Source: Limnohabitans sp. Jir61 (GTDB lineage: Bacteria; Pseudomonadota; Gammaproteobacteria; Burkholderiales; Burkholderiaceae_C). Taken from it: a DNA stretch of 64,000 nt. The notes under the pieces were generated by a model. It did not search any database and was not told where the DNA came from. It was given only the letters and a program-made list of their open reading frames with translations. Where the stretch lies: positions 372,001 through 436,000 of the forward strand of contig NZ_NESD01000002.1 of assembly GCF_003063545.1 (NCBI RefSeq), read 5' to 3'. Shown here piece by piece: positions 52,508-60,073 of the stretch (its first letter is position 1; the number at the start of each line of letters is the position of its first letter). A program made the translations under genes and the position numbers.

Positions 52508-53110
52508 TTAGCTTTCAGTGATTAATTCGAGAGATGTTGCAATAGCCGCTAAGCAATCGTCGGCAGTGCCTTTACTTAGGGCTGCTGTTCGCAGACCCCG
52601 CATATAAAGCGCCCAAATACTTTGGCAACGTGCATCAATTCGATCTAGCTCATGTGTGTGCAGTGCGATGTATATAGGCGTCATTAATTTCATGGCTTGG
52701 TTGGTCACACGTTCTTCATCAACCACAGACCACACCCATGCATAAGGTTGGATCGCTGTACGAAAAACCAATTGATCGAGGTCATATTGAAACATCTGAA
52801 GCAAATAAGCCTTGACCTGCTCGGTCAGCGTCTTACCCATTGCAGATAAATCCATGCCGATCATTTTTTTAATCATGGCGTCATTCTTGACAACAACAGC
52901 ATGACAGACCAAATTGGCTTTCGTAAAACCAAACTCCATCAGCTGTGGGATAGTCATGCGATTATCTTTAGCGATCTCTGCCAATGACAGCGCATCAAAC
53001 TTGCCATCATTGATTTTTTGCTGGATGTAATCCACCAAGCTAACTAGCCTGCTCTTCAAAAGCAAGGGCAACTCAACCTCGTCGCTTTCTTTGATTTTTT
53101 GGAAATTCAT
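52508..53110 (-). CDS. TetR-like regulator or HTH protein
   Basis: 200 residues. The N-terminal part (LVSLVDYIQQKINDGKFDALSLAEIAKDNRMTIPQLMEFGFTKANLV in parts) has the TetR helix-turn-helix layout: an [IL]AxxxxM[ST]xxxLxxxF-type block. The C-terminal part is helical, like a TetR ligand domain. Cotranscribed with bactofilin. Two perfect palindromes upstream (53154 and 53189) are plausible operators. TetR assignment is from pattern only and the DNA-recognition helix is not canonical. Confidence 0.6.
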   Translation of the reverse strand: MNFQKIKESDEVELPLLLKSRLVSLVDYIQQKINDGKFDALSLAEIAKDNRMTIPQLMEFGFTKANLVCHAVVVKNDAMIKKMIGMDLSAMGKTLTEQVKAYLLQMFQYDLDQLVFRTAIQPYAWVWSVVDEERVTNQAMKLMTPIYIALHTHELDRIDARCQSIWALYMRGLRTAALSKGTADDCLAAIATSLELITES

Positions 53111-53153
53111 CTAGAAATAGAAAAAAGAAAAGTATTTAAGTTAATCGCAAAAT

Positions 53154-53169
53154 ATGACAAGATTGTCAT
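53154..53169. promoter_or_regulatory. Palindrome upstream of the TetR-like gene
   Basis: ATGACAA and TTGTCAT separated by GA: a perfect 7-bp inverted repeat between divergent genes, an operator-like site 44 bases before the TetR-like ATG. Confidence 0.5.
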
Positions 53170-53188
53170 TTGAAAAATTTACGAGGTC

Positions 53189-53208
53189 TATACGCTTTGT
53201 GGCGTATA
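53189..53208. promoter_or_regulatory. Second palindrome in the divergent region
   Basis: TATACGC and GCGTATA separated by 6 bases, 36 bases before the HTH-membrane gene at 53245. Operator or part of its promoter. Confidence 0.45.
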
Positions 53209-53244
53209 AATCCATAAGGCTTAAAGATATAAAAAGTTGATTCC

Positions 53245-53682
53245 ATGAATGCTGAACTGATTGACCCACAAGCCGTGCTGCGCCTTCGAACCGTATGCAA
53301 GTTAGACCATGCACGTGCAGCAAATTTGTGCGGATTAACCGTAGCGCAAGTTCGCGAATTAGAAGACGGTGGATATAGTCAATTTGCCTCACGCGAATTG
53401 AAAGTTCAGGCTGCATTGAGATTCGCATGCGCATTGAGTGGTGCACAACCTAACGGCATGCCCGTGGTCAATGTGTTTCGATCGCACGCAGGATCTGAAG
53501 GCCTTGGATTGCAAATGCCCCACGTTAACTTTGAGACACCACCTGCGCCCAAACAAAAATTTCCTGATTCACCGGAATTTTTCAAGCTTCTGCTGATCTT
53601 TGTGGTGATGGTCTTTTTATTGGTGGCCGTTGCCATGCCGTTGCTTTACACCCTCCCCTCACCACCACCTAAGCTTTCTTGA
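53245..53682 (+). CDS. Small HTH plus membrane-helix protein (RodZ-like layout)
   Basis: 145 residues. N-terminal helix-turn-helix-like region (ARAANLCGLTVAQVRELEDGGYSQF in parts) followed by a linker and one membrane helix near the C-terminus (LLLIFVVMVFLLVAVAMPLL). HTH-linker-TM is the layout of RodZ, which binds cytoskeleton; the neighbouring gene is a bactofilin. It lacks the RodZ periplasmic domain. No established family that I recognise; divergent from the TetR-like gene. Confidence 0.6.
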   Translation: MNAELIDPQAVLRLRTVCKLDHARAANLCGLTVAQVRELEDGGYSQFASRELKVQAALRFACALSGAQPNGMPVVNVFRSHAGSEGLGLQMPHVNFETPPAPKQKFPDSPEFFKLLLIFVVMVFLLVAVAMPLLYTLPSPPPKLS

Positions 53683-53697
53683 TTCTTTAGGCCCCAT

Positions 53698-53727
53698 AAA
53701 AAAACGCCTGCATCTGCAGGCGTTTTT
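53698..53727. terminator. Bidirectional terminator
   Basis: ACGCCTGCA / TGCAGGCGT stem with A-run and T-run on either side, between the HTH-membrane gene and the convergent carbonic anhydrase gene. Confidence 0.9.
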
Positions 53728-53745
53728 CATGGAGGGCAATAACGA

Positions 53746-54951
53746 TCAGTTGGCGTTGATCTTGCGGCCATTCAAAGGTTGCACTGGGCGTGCGTTGCGC
53801 TTAAATGGAAACTCCACCACCTGCTTCTTGCCGATGTCCACCGGCGTCTTCAAGATGTAGAAGTTCACGCCTTCTGTACAAGGGGGCGTGGTCAACGAAC
53901 CTTCGTAGCTGTAATGTGTCAAAGCGGCTGGAACCAAGCTGCTTGGGTCAAACTTGATCTTGTCAAACACGACTTCTGGGCCTTCGGCTTTAGGTGCGCT
54001 GTCCCACAAAGTTTGGATGGATGCGTTGTCTTTGCCGTCGTTGAGCAACACGCCCAACACAGCCAGTTTGCCATCGGCATTCTTGTGCACAAAATGCGCC
54101 ACCATGGCCATGGGCTTGCCATCGATTTGCTCTTCGCTAGGACGATGGAAGTGGAATTGCAACAGGTTGTAAACATCCTTGTTGATCTTCAAGGTGCTGC
54201 CTGGCTCCACGTTCACTTGGATGGTGTGACCGTTGTTTAAAATTTTCAGCGGGCCTTCTTTGTAGTTCACCACCAACACGTCTTTCGACTTCTCGAAAGG
54301 GCCGGTGATGTTCAAAGGTGATTGTTTTTGGCCTTTGCCGCAAGTTGGGAATTCGTCACCCCAGTTTTCTGGACCCATGTCACCAGCGTAATCCCAATGC
54401 ACTGCATGGCCTTTTTTATGGGCTTTTGCATCAGGCTTCTCAGCAGCGCAGTCCGCCAAGACCTTAACTTTTTGACCAGCTGCAGCCAACGCGTTTTGCG
54501 CAGCACAGATGGATTTCACGCGCGACGACCACTCAGCCATCTCCAGCGCCTTTTGGAAAGCACTCACGGTGTCTGGGTCTTCAGCACCTTTGGTAAGCAA
54601 ACGCAAAGCGCCCAAGCCCAATTGGCGTTCGCTCGTCACTGGACCTTTTTGGGCCTTGATGAACGCTTCGTAGTCTTGCAACACGATGCCATTGCTGAAC
54701 GATTCTTTGACCGCCGCCATTTGCTGAGCAGCAGGTTCGTACTCTTCCAGCTTTTCTTTGGCTTCTTCCAATTCTTTGGTGAGCTTTTCAAGCTCTTGTT
54801 GAGCTTCGCTCGCGCCTTCGCTTGCTTCTGTGAGCTCGCTCAGGATGTGGTTTTTACCGGTATAGCTCCAGTAGCCAAACGCCAAGGCGCCTGCGAGAAG
54901 CAGACCCATGACGATTTCAATGATCAGTCGTAAATATTTTTTCATGGCCAT
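53746..54951 (-). CDS. Membrane-anchored coiled-coil alpha-carbonic anhydrase
   Basis: 401 residues. N-terminal membrane helix (LIIEIVMGLLLAGALAFGYW) leads into a coiled coil (ASEAQQELEKLTKELEEAKE, about 40-75), a helical middle with cysteines, and a C-terminal alpha-type carbonic anhydrase (about residues 185-401): KQSPLNI, LQFHFHRPSEE with two zinc His, MVAHFVH with the third, and LTTPPCTEGV. Hydrates CO2 in the periplasm. Fusion to a coiled coil and membrane anchor is unusual; typical alpha-CAs are about 230-250 residues with a cleaved signal. An ATG six bases downstream is an alternative start. Confidence 0.88.
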   Translation of the reverse strand: MAMKKYLRLIIEIVMGLLLAGALAFGYWSYTGKNHILSELTEASEGASEAQQELEKLTKELEEAKEKLEEYEPAAQQMAAVKESFSNGIVLQDYEAFIKAQKGPVTSERQLGLGALRLLTKGAEDPDTVSAFQKALEMAEWSSRVKSICAAQNALAAAGQKVKVLADCAAEKPDAKAHKKGHAVHWDYAGDMGPENWGDEFPTCGKGQKQSPLNITGPFEKSKDVLVVNYKEGPLKILNNGHTIQVNVEPGSTLKINKDVYNLLQFHFHRPSEEQIDGKPMAMVAHFVHKNADGKLAVLGVLLNDGKDNASIQTLWDSAPKAEGPEVVFDKIKFDPSSLVPAALTHYSYEGSLTTPPCTEGVNFYILKTPVDIGKKQVVEFPFKRNARPVQPLNGRKINAN

Positions 54952-55067
54952 TCACTTGAGTGGGTGCATTTGATAAAGCCAAACAGACACGCGCAGCACG
55001 CGCCCCTGTTCGGGCAAGTGAGTGAGTATCGGCTCGATTTGACACAAGCTTTAATCACCACAGATGT

Positions 55068-55083
55068 CGGCAAATTATTGCCG
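55068..55083. repeat. Dispersed palindrome, shortened copy 4
   Basis: CGGCAA and TTGCCG around ATTA in the 252-base gap before miaB; one base shorter on one arm than the other three copies. Confidence 0.5.
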
Positions 55084-55203
55084 CAAATGACAAAAGCAAA
55101 AAACGTACGCAAAAGAAGCCACCACTACAATTGATAGCTTCATCAACAGCCTCTGGATCAACGCCATGAACCGCTGCATTTATCCCTACGGGGAGGCTCA
55201 GCC

Positions 55204-56547
55204 ATGAGCCGCAAAGTCTTTATTAAAACCTTCGGTTGCCAAATGAACGAGTACGACTCGGACAAGATGGTCGACGTGCTGGGCGAAGCCCAAGGTTACG
55301 AAAAAACCAACGATGTCGAGGAAGCCGACTTGATCGTCTTCAACACCTGCTCAGTGCGAGAAAAAGCCCAAGAAAAGGTGTTTTCTGACCTTGGCCGCAT
55401 CCAGCATTTGAAAGCCAAGGGCGTCAAGATTGCTGTGGGCGGCTGCGTGGCTAGCCAAGAAGGCGACACCATCATTGCCCGCGCGCCTTATGTGGACGTG
55501 GTGTTTGGGCCCCAAACCCTGCACCGCTTGCCTGAATTGTTGAACCAACGCGAAAGCTTGGCCAAGCCTCAAGTGGACATCAGCTTTCCAGAAATTGAGA
55601 AGTTTGACCACTTGCCACCCGCGCGCGTGGAAGGCGGTAGCGCTTTTGTGAGCATCATGGAAGGCTGCAGCAAATATTGCAGCTACTGCGTGGTGCCTTA
55701 CACCCGCGGCGAAGAGGTGAGCCGTCCGTTTGACGATGTGTTGGTGGAAGTGGCAGGCTTGGCCGCACAAGGCGTGAAAGAAGTCACGCTCTTGGGTCAA
55801 AACGTCAACGCTTACCGTGGCACCATGGGCGGCACGGCTGAGATTGCCGACTTTGCGTTGCTGATTGAATACGTGGCCGAGATTCCTGGCATCGAGCGCA
55901 TCCGCTACACCACCAGCCACCCCAACGAGTTCACACAGCGCTTGATCGATGTGTACGCCAAGGTGCCTCAGTTGGTGAGCCACTTGCACCTGCCCGTGCA
56001 GCACGGCAGCGACCGCATCTTGATGGCCATGAAGCGCGGCTACACCGCCATGGAATACAAGAGCACAGTGAAAAAGCTGCGCGCCATTCGTCCTGACATG
56101 GCGATGAGCTCGGACTTCATCGTGGGTTTTCCGGGTGAGACAGAAGAGGACCACCAAAAGCTCATCAAGCTCATGCACGATGTGTACTTTGACAACTCGT
56201 TTAGCTTCATCTTCAGCCCCCGCCCTGGCACGCCTGCGGCCAATCTGCACGATGACACACCACACGAGGTGAAACTGCGCCGGTTGCAAGAGGTGCAAAG
56301 AATCATAGAAGACAACATGCGCGACATCAATGTGCAACGTGTGGGTACGGTGCAACGTGTGTTGGTGGATGGTTACGCCAAAAAAGACGTGACCGAACTA
56401 CGCGCCCGCACCGAGTGCAACCGCATCGTCAACTTCAAAGCAGGCCCTAACCCTGAGCGCCTGATGAACCAATTGATTGACGTGAAGATCACGGAAGCCA
56501 ACCCGCATTCGTTGCGTGGCGAGGTGTTTGTGAAAGAGTCGGCTTAA
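55204..56547 (+). CDS. miaB: tRNA-2-methylthio-N6-dimethylallyladenosine synthase
   Basis: 447 residues. N-terminal MTTase domain with three cluster Cys (FGCQMN, NTCSVRE, GGCVASQ), radical-SAM motif CSKYCSYC (CxxxCxxC) around residue 155, and a C-terminal TRAM domain. Adds the methylthio group to i6A37 in tRNAs reading UNN codons. Ordinary housekeeping gene, 252 bases from the carbonic anhydrase gene; that gap holds a palindrome and a possible TTGACA -35 at 55039-55044. Confidence 0.97.
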   Translation: MSRKVFIKTFGCQMNEYDSDKMVDVLGEAQGYEKTNDVEEADLIVFNTCSVREKAQEKVFSDLGRIQHLKAKGVKIAVGGCVASQEGDTIIARAPYVDVVFGPQTLHRLPELLNQRESLAKPQVDISFPEIEKFDHLPPARVEGGSAFVSIMEGCSKYCSYCVVPYTRGEEVSRPFDDVLVEVAGLAAQGVKEVTLLGQNVNAYRGTMGGTAEIADFALLIEYVAEIPGIERIRYTTSHPNEFTQRLIDVYAKVPQLVSHLHLPVQHGSDRILMAMKRGYTAMEYKSTVKKLRAIRPDMAMSSDFIVGFPGETEEDHQKLIKLMHDVYFDNSFSFIFSPRPGTPAANLHDDTPHEVKLRRLQEVQRIIEDNMRDINVQRVGTVQRVLVDGYAKKDVTELRARTECNRIVNFKAGPNPERLMNQLIDVKITEANPHSLRGEVFVKESA

Positions 56548-56631
56548 AGCGATGACTCACTGATTGATGAAGCTTCGGCCTTGTTACAAACGTGAGACCA
56601 TGACGCTGCGATGCGTTTGGCGTGCACCATG

Positions 56632-56670
56632 AAAAAAATCCCTGAAGCTGAAAAGCATCAGGGATTTTTT
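56632..56670. terminator. Bidirectional terminator between miaB and ffh
   Basis: ATCCCTGA and TCAGGGAT with a 12-base loop containing GC/GC pairing, A-run before and T-run after. Confidence 0.88.
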
Positions 56671-56687
56671 CTTTGGCGATTAGAAGC

Positions 56688-58070
56688 TCAGCGCATACCT
56701 GGGAAGCCACCGCCGCCGCCCATCATGCCTTTCATACCGCCGAGCTTTTTCATCATTTTCATCATGCCGCCGCCGCTCATCTTCTTCATCATGGTTTGCA
56801 TTTGCTCAAACTCTTTGAGCAAGCGGTTCACGTCTTGCACTTGAACGCCTGCGCCGGCCGCAATGCGGCGCTTGCGGGTGGCTTTGATGAGGTCGGGCTT
56901 GCGGCGCTCCAGCGGCGTCATGCTGTGGATGATGCCTTGCTTGCGACCAATGTCTTTTTCGGCTTTGTCCATGTCTACTTGACCTGCCTTAGCGGCCATT
57001 TGCGTGGGCAATTTGTCCATGATGTTGGACAAGCCACCCATGGAGCGCATTTGCTGAATTTGCGCAAGGAAGTCGTTCAAGTCAAACGCATCGCCGCGCT
57101 TGACCTTCTCGGCCAGCTTTTGCGCAGCCGCCATGTCCACGCCGGCGGTGACTTGCTCGACCAAGGCCAAGATGTCGCCCATGCCCAGCACACGGCCGGC
57201 ATGACGGTTGGCATCGAACAACTCCAAGCCATCGAGCTTCTCGCTGGTACCCGCAAACTTGATGGGCGCACCCGTGATCTGGCGCACAGACAACGCCGCA
57301 CCACCACGTGAATCACCATCGAGCTTGGTGAGGACAATGCCAGTCAATGGCAATGCATCGCTGAACGCCTTGGCGGTGTTGATGGCGTCTTGACCTTGCA
57401 TGGCATCGACCACGAACAAGGTTTCAATCGGGTTCAACACGCTGTGCAAATCTTTGATCTCAGCCATCAAGGCTTCGTCAATGGCCAGGCGACCCGCGGT
57501 GTCGACCAGCAACACATCAAAGTAATGTTTGCGGGCGTAGTCCAGCGCAGCACGGGCAATGTCTGCGGGCTTTTGGTCGGGCGTGCTGGGGAACCATTCG
57601 GCGCCGGCTTGGGCCGTGACAGTTTTGAGCTGCTCAATCGCCGCTGGGCGGTACACGTCGCCTGAAACCGTCAGCACTTTTTTCTTGCGTTGGTTGATGA
57701 GCCAACGCGCCAGCTTGGCGGTGGTGGTGGTTTTACCTGCACCTTGCAAACCTGCCATCAAGATCACGGCGGGTGGCTGAGCAGCGAGGTTCAAGTCGCT
57801 CACACCTTCGCCCATGGTGGCGGCCAACTCTTGGTTGACGATTGCCACCAAGGCTTGGCCGGGCTGCAAAGAGCCAATCACTTCTTGGCCAAGGGCTTTT
57901 TCTTTGACGCGCGCGATGAAATCGCGCACCACAGGCAAGGCCACGTCGGCTTCGAGCAAGGCCATGCGCACCTCGCGCAACATGTCGGCCACGTTGCTTT
58001 CGGTGATGCGGGCCTGTCCGCTGATGTGTTTGACGAGGCGTGAGAGTTTGTCGGTAAGGGCTGATGCCAT
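56688..58070 (-). CDS. ffh: Signal recognition particle protein Ffh (SRP54)
   Basis: 460 residues. N domain, then GTPase motifs (GLQGAGKTTTTAKLA G1; DTAGRLAIDE G3; TKLDGDSRGG G4 region), and the Met-rich M domain (MQTMMKKMSGGGMMKMMKKLGGMKGM in parts) that binds 4.5S RNA and signal peptides. Targets membrane proteins to SecYEG. Divergent from the ccsA-like gene, a common order in Burkholderiales. Confidence 0.98.
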   Translation of the reverse strand: MASALTDKLSRLVKHISGQARITESNVADMLREVRMALLEADVALPVVRDFIARVKEKALGQEVIGSLQPGQALVAIVNQELAATMGEGVSDLNLAAQPPAVILMAGLQGAGKTTTTAKLARWLINQRKKKVLTVSGDVYRPAAIEQLKTVTAQAGAEWFPSTPDQKPADIARAALDYARKHYFDVLLVDTAGRLAIDEALMAEIKDLHSVLNPIETLFVVDAMQGQDAINTAKAFSDALPLTGIVLTKLDGDSRGGAALSVRQITGAPIKFAGTSEKLDGLELFDANRHAGRVLGMGDILALVEQVTAGVDMAAAQKLAEKVKRGDAFDLNDFLAQIQQMRSMGGLSNIMDKLPTQMAAKAGQVDMDKAEKDIGRKQGIIHSMTPLERRKPDLIKATRKRRIAAGAGVQVQDVNRLLKEFEQMQTMMKKMSGGGMMKMMKKLGGMKGMMGGGGGFPGMR

Positions 58071-58127
58071 ATGTACCCCTTGATAGGGCTTGGTTTTTCG
58101 TGTGTAGCGAAACGCTAAACTGTTGCC

Positions 58128-58940
58128 ATGATTTTAGCCAGCGACATCCCGCTTAACCTTTGGCTCGCACTGCCCACGGCAGCGGCCTATGCGTTGACCG
58201 CCCTCATTGGGCCTCGCGTCGCGCCCGACATGGGCCACCGCCTCTTGAGCGTGCCTTGGGCACTGCACGGCTTAGGTCTTGTATTCGCTTTGTTTGCCCC
58301 ACAAGACGGTGGATTGCGATTTGGCTTTGCACCGGCTTTGTCGGTCACAGCTTGGCTCATGCTGACGTTTTATGTGCTGGAACAGCATTGGTTTCCACAA
58401 CTGCGCACCCGTTGGACGTTGTCAATCGTGGGCGCGGTCGTTGTCTTGTTGGCGACGGCCTTCCCTGGCACTGTGCTGCAAACACAAAGCTCGCCCTTGC
58501 TGCCGCTGCACTTGGCACTAGGTGTGGCCTCTTACGGTTTGTTTGCTGCAGCCGTGGTGCATGCTTGGCTGATGACCCGTGCTGAGAAGAATATGCGTTT
58601 GGGTGCAGACACCCATGTGGGCTTGCCTTTGCTCACCCTAGAACGTTTGACCTTTCGCTTTGTCACCGCAGGCTTTGCGCTGCTGACCGCAACCTTGGGC
58701 GCAGGCTGGCTCTTTGGCGATAGTTTGTATGGCGCCCAAGCCGCTTGGCGCTGGGACCACAAAACGGTGTTCTCACTGCTGTCTTGGATCACATTTGCAG
58801 TGCTGCTGGTGGGACGCAGCCGCTTTGGCTGGCGTGGCCGCAAAGCAGTGCGCGTGCTCTACATCGGCACAGGCTTGTTGCTGTTGGGCTATGCAGGCTC
58901 ACGCTTTGTGCTGGAAGTGGTGTTGGGACGTGTGACATGA
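58128..58940 (+). CDS. Cytochrome c assembly family protein (CcsA/YpjD-like)
   Basis: 270 residues with about eight membrane helices. LHLALGVASYGLFAAAVVHAW and WRWDHKTVFSLLSW contain the His and the WxWDxK motif of CcsA/CcmC-like proteins that handle haem at the membrane. YpjD-type members sit next to ffh in many proteobacteria and their exact role is unsettled. Overlaps the next gene by ATGA. Confidence 0.85.
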   Translation: MILASDIPLNLWLALPTAAAYALTALIGPRVAPDMGHRLLSVPWALHGLGLVFALFAPQDGGLRFGFAPALSVTAWLMLTFYVLEQHWFPQLRTRWTLSIVGAVVVLLATAFPGTVLQTQSSPLLPLHLALGVASYGLFAAAVVHAWLMTRAEKNMRLGADTHVGLPLLTLERLTFRFVTAGFALLTATLGAGWLFGDSLYGAQAAWRWDHKTVFSLLSWITFAVLLVGRSRFGWRGRKAVRVLYIGTGLLLLGYAGSRFVLEVVLGRVT

Positions 58941-59149
58941 AATACCTCGTTCTGCTGCTCATCGTGTTAGGCGGTATCTGGTGGATTCGCGAGCAACGAA
59001 AACCCGATCAAACCAGCCACAAACCTTCAGGCCCGCAAGTGATGGTGCCTTGTGCCCACTGCGGCACTCATGTGCCTGAAGACGATGCTATACGTGGCTC
59101 GCGTGGCCTGTATTGCAGCGCTGCGCATCGCGACAGCCATGAAGGCTGA
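58937..59149 (+). CDS. PP0621-like small protein with Cys-rich C-terminus
   Basis: 70 residues, start inside the previous stop (ATGA). N-terminal membrane helix (YLVLLLIVLGGIWWI), then CAHCGTH and YCSAAH, four Cys/His-type residues that may bind zinc. Matches the small PP0621-like family found between ccsA-like and ampD genes. Function unknown. Confidence 0.8.
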   Translation: MKYLVLLLIVLGGIWWIREQRKPDQTSHKPSGPQVMVPCAHCGTHVPEDDAIRGSRGLYCSAAHRDSHEG

Positions 59150-59153
59150 TGCC

Positions 59154-59723
59154 ATGACCTCCCTTTGGCGCGATGGCTGGTATCGGTTTGCCAAGCACAC
59201 GCCCTCGCCCAACTTTGGACCTCGCCCCGCGAATACCTCCATTGATTTGGTGGTCGTGCACTCCATCAGCTTGCCGCCAGGGCAATACGGTGGTCCTGAA
59301 ATTGAAGCCTTGTTCACAAACACCCTGGATTGGGATGCACACCCCTACTACCAGCAAATTCGTGGTGCAGAGGTCTCGGCGCATTTTGTGATCCGCCGCG
59401 ACGGTGCTCTCATCCAATTTGTCAGCTGCGATGACCGTGCGTGGCACGCAGGTCGCTCCAACTACCAAGGGCGCGACAACTGCAACGATTTCTCGATTGG
59501 GATAGAACTTGAAGGTTTAGAAGGCCAGACTTTTGAATCACCTCAATACGAAACCCTCAGCAGCTTGTGTGCAGCCATCGCACAACACTACCAACTGCAT
59601 CACATTGCGGGTCACGAACATGTGGCACCAACACGCAAGCAAGACCCGGGGGCTGGGTTTAATTGGAAACATTTGCAGCAATCTTTAGGTTGGACTGATC
59701 ATTCTTTCCCGCAGAAAAATTAA
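59154..59723 (+). CDS. ampD: 1,6-anhydro-N-acetylmuramoyl-L-alanine amidase AmpD
   Basis: 189 residues from the ATG at 59154 (AAGG upstream; an in-frame ATG at 59139 is possible). Amidase_2 fold with zinc ligands in VVVHSIS, AGHEHVAPTRK and the DPG motif; PSPNFGPRP near the start is typical of AmpD. Cytoplasmic recycling of muropeptides; loss in other species affects beta-lactamase induction. Last gene of the ccsA-like cluster. Confidence 0.94.
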   Translation: MTSLWRDGWYRFAKHTPSPNFGPRPANTSIDLVVVHSISLPPGQYGGPEIEALFTNTLDWDAHPYYQQIRGAEVSAHFVIRRDGALIQFVSCDDRAWHAGRSNYQGRDNCNDFSIGIELEGLEGQTFESPQYETLSSLCAAIAQHYQLHHIAGHEHVAPTRKQDPGAGFNWKHLQQSLGWTDHSFPQKN

Positions 59724-59947
59724 TTTTTCATCATCTGCGAAAAAAAAAATTTTGCACTGAGTTTGTGCACATCATTTTCATTTTGAGACGCCATGCGCAT
59801 CTGCGCCGCAAACAACTCGGAACACGGCGTAAACGCTTGATCGCCAATTCAAATTCCCGCAAATACTAAGCTCATACGGGCATGAAAAATTAATGTCTAG
59901 GACGACTTCATTTTGTGAAATTTCAAATGTAAGTATTTCCTACCAAA

Positions 59948-59963
59948 ACACTACCGGTAGCGT
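59948..59963 (+). promoter_or_regulatory. NrdR box 1
   Basis: ACACTACCGGTAGCGT, close to the 16-base NrdR consensus (ACACWATATATWGTGT type), just upstream of the -35. Confidence 0.75.
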
Positions 59964-59964
59964 C

Positions 59965-59993
59965 TTGGCATCAACTCGAACACCAGATATAGT
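59965..59993 (+). promoter_or_regulatory. Sigma-70 promoter of nrdA
   Basis: TTGGCA (59965-59970), 17 bases, TATAGT (59988-59993). The -10 lies inside NrdR box 2, so repressor binding would block it. Confidence 0.7.
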
Positions 59994-59995
59994 GT
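59980..59995 (+). promoter_or_regulatory. NrdR box 2
   Basis: ACACCAGATATAGTGT, near-perfect NrdR box, 32 bases (about three helical turns) from box 1. Confidence 0.85.
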
Positions 59996-60073
59996 CGGCC
60001 TGACATTCAAAAAACCGGCCAAAGTGCCGTTTTTGTACGCTCTATTGAACTGCCCACCCGAAAGAAAAAAGAC

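Larger units (their letters stand above)
59724..60073. other. 350-base intergenic region before nrdA
   Basis: No ORF of note. AT-rich with an A9 run near 59743 and a TGCAC...GTGCA inverted pair at about 59754-59770. The right third holds the nrdA promoter and two NrdR boxes, listed separately. No tRNA or clear terminator for ampD seen. Confidence 0.7.

Noticed and set aside
15867-53208. Shared operator at 15867 (ATATGCC/GGCGTAT) and 53189 (TATACGC/GCGTATA)
   Set aside because: Arms and spacer differ and the first lies at the end of flaG; likely coincidence.
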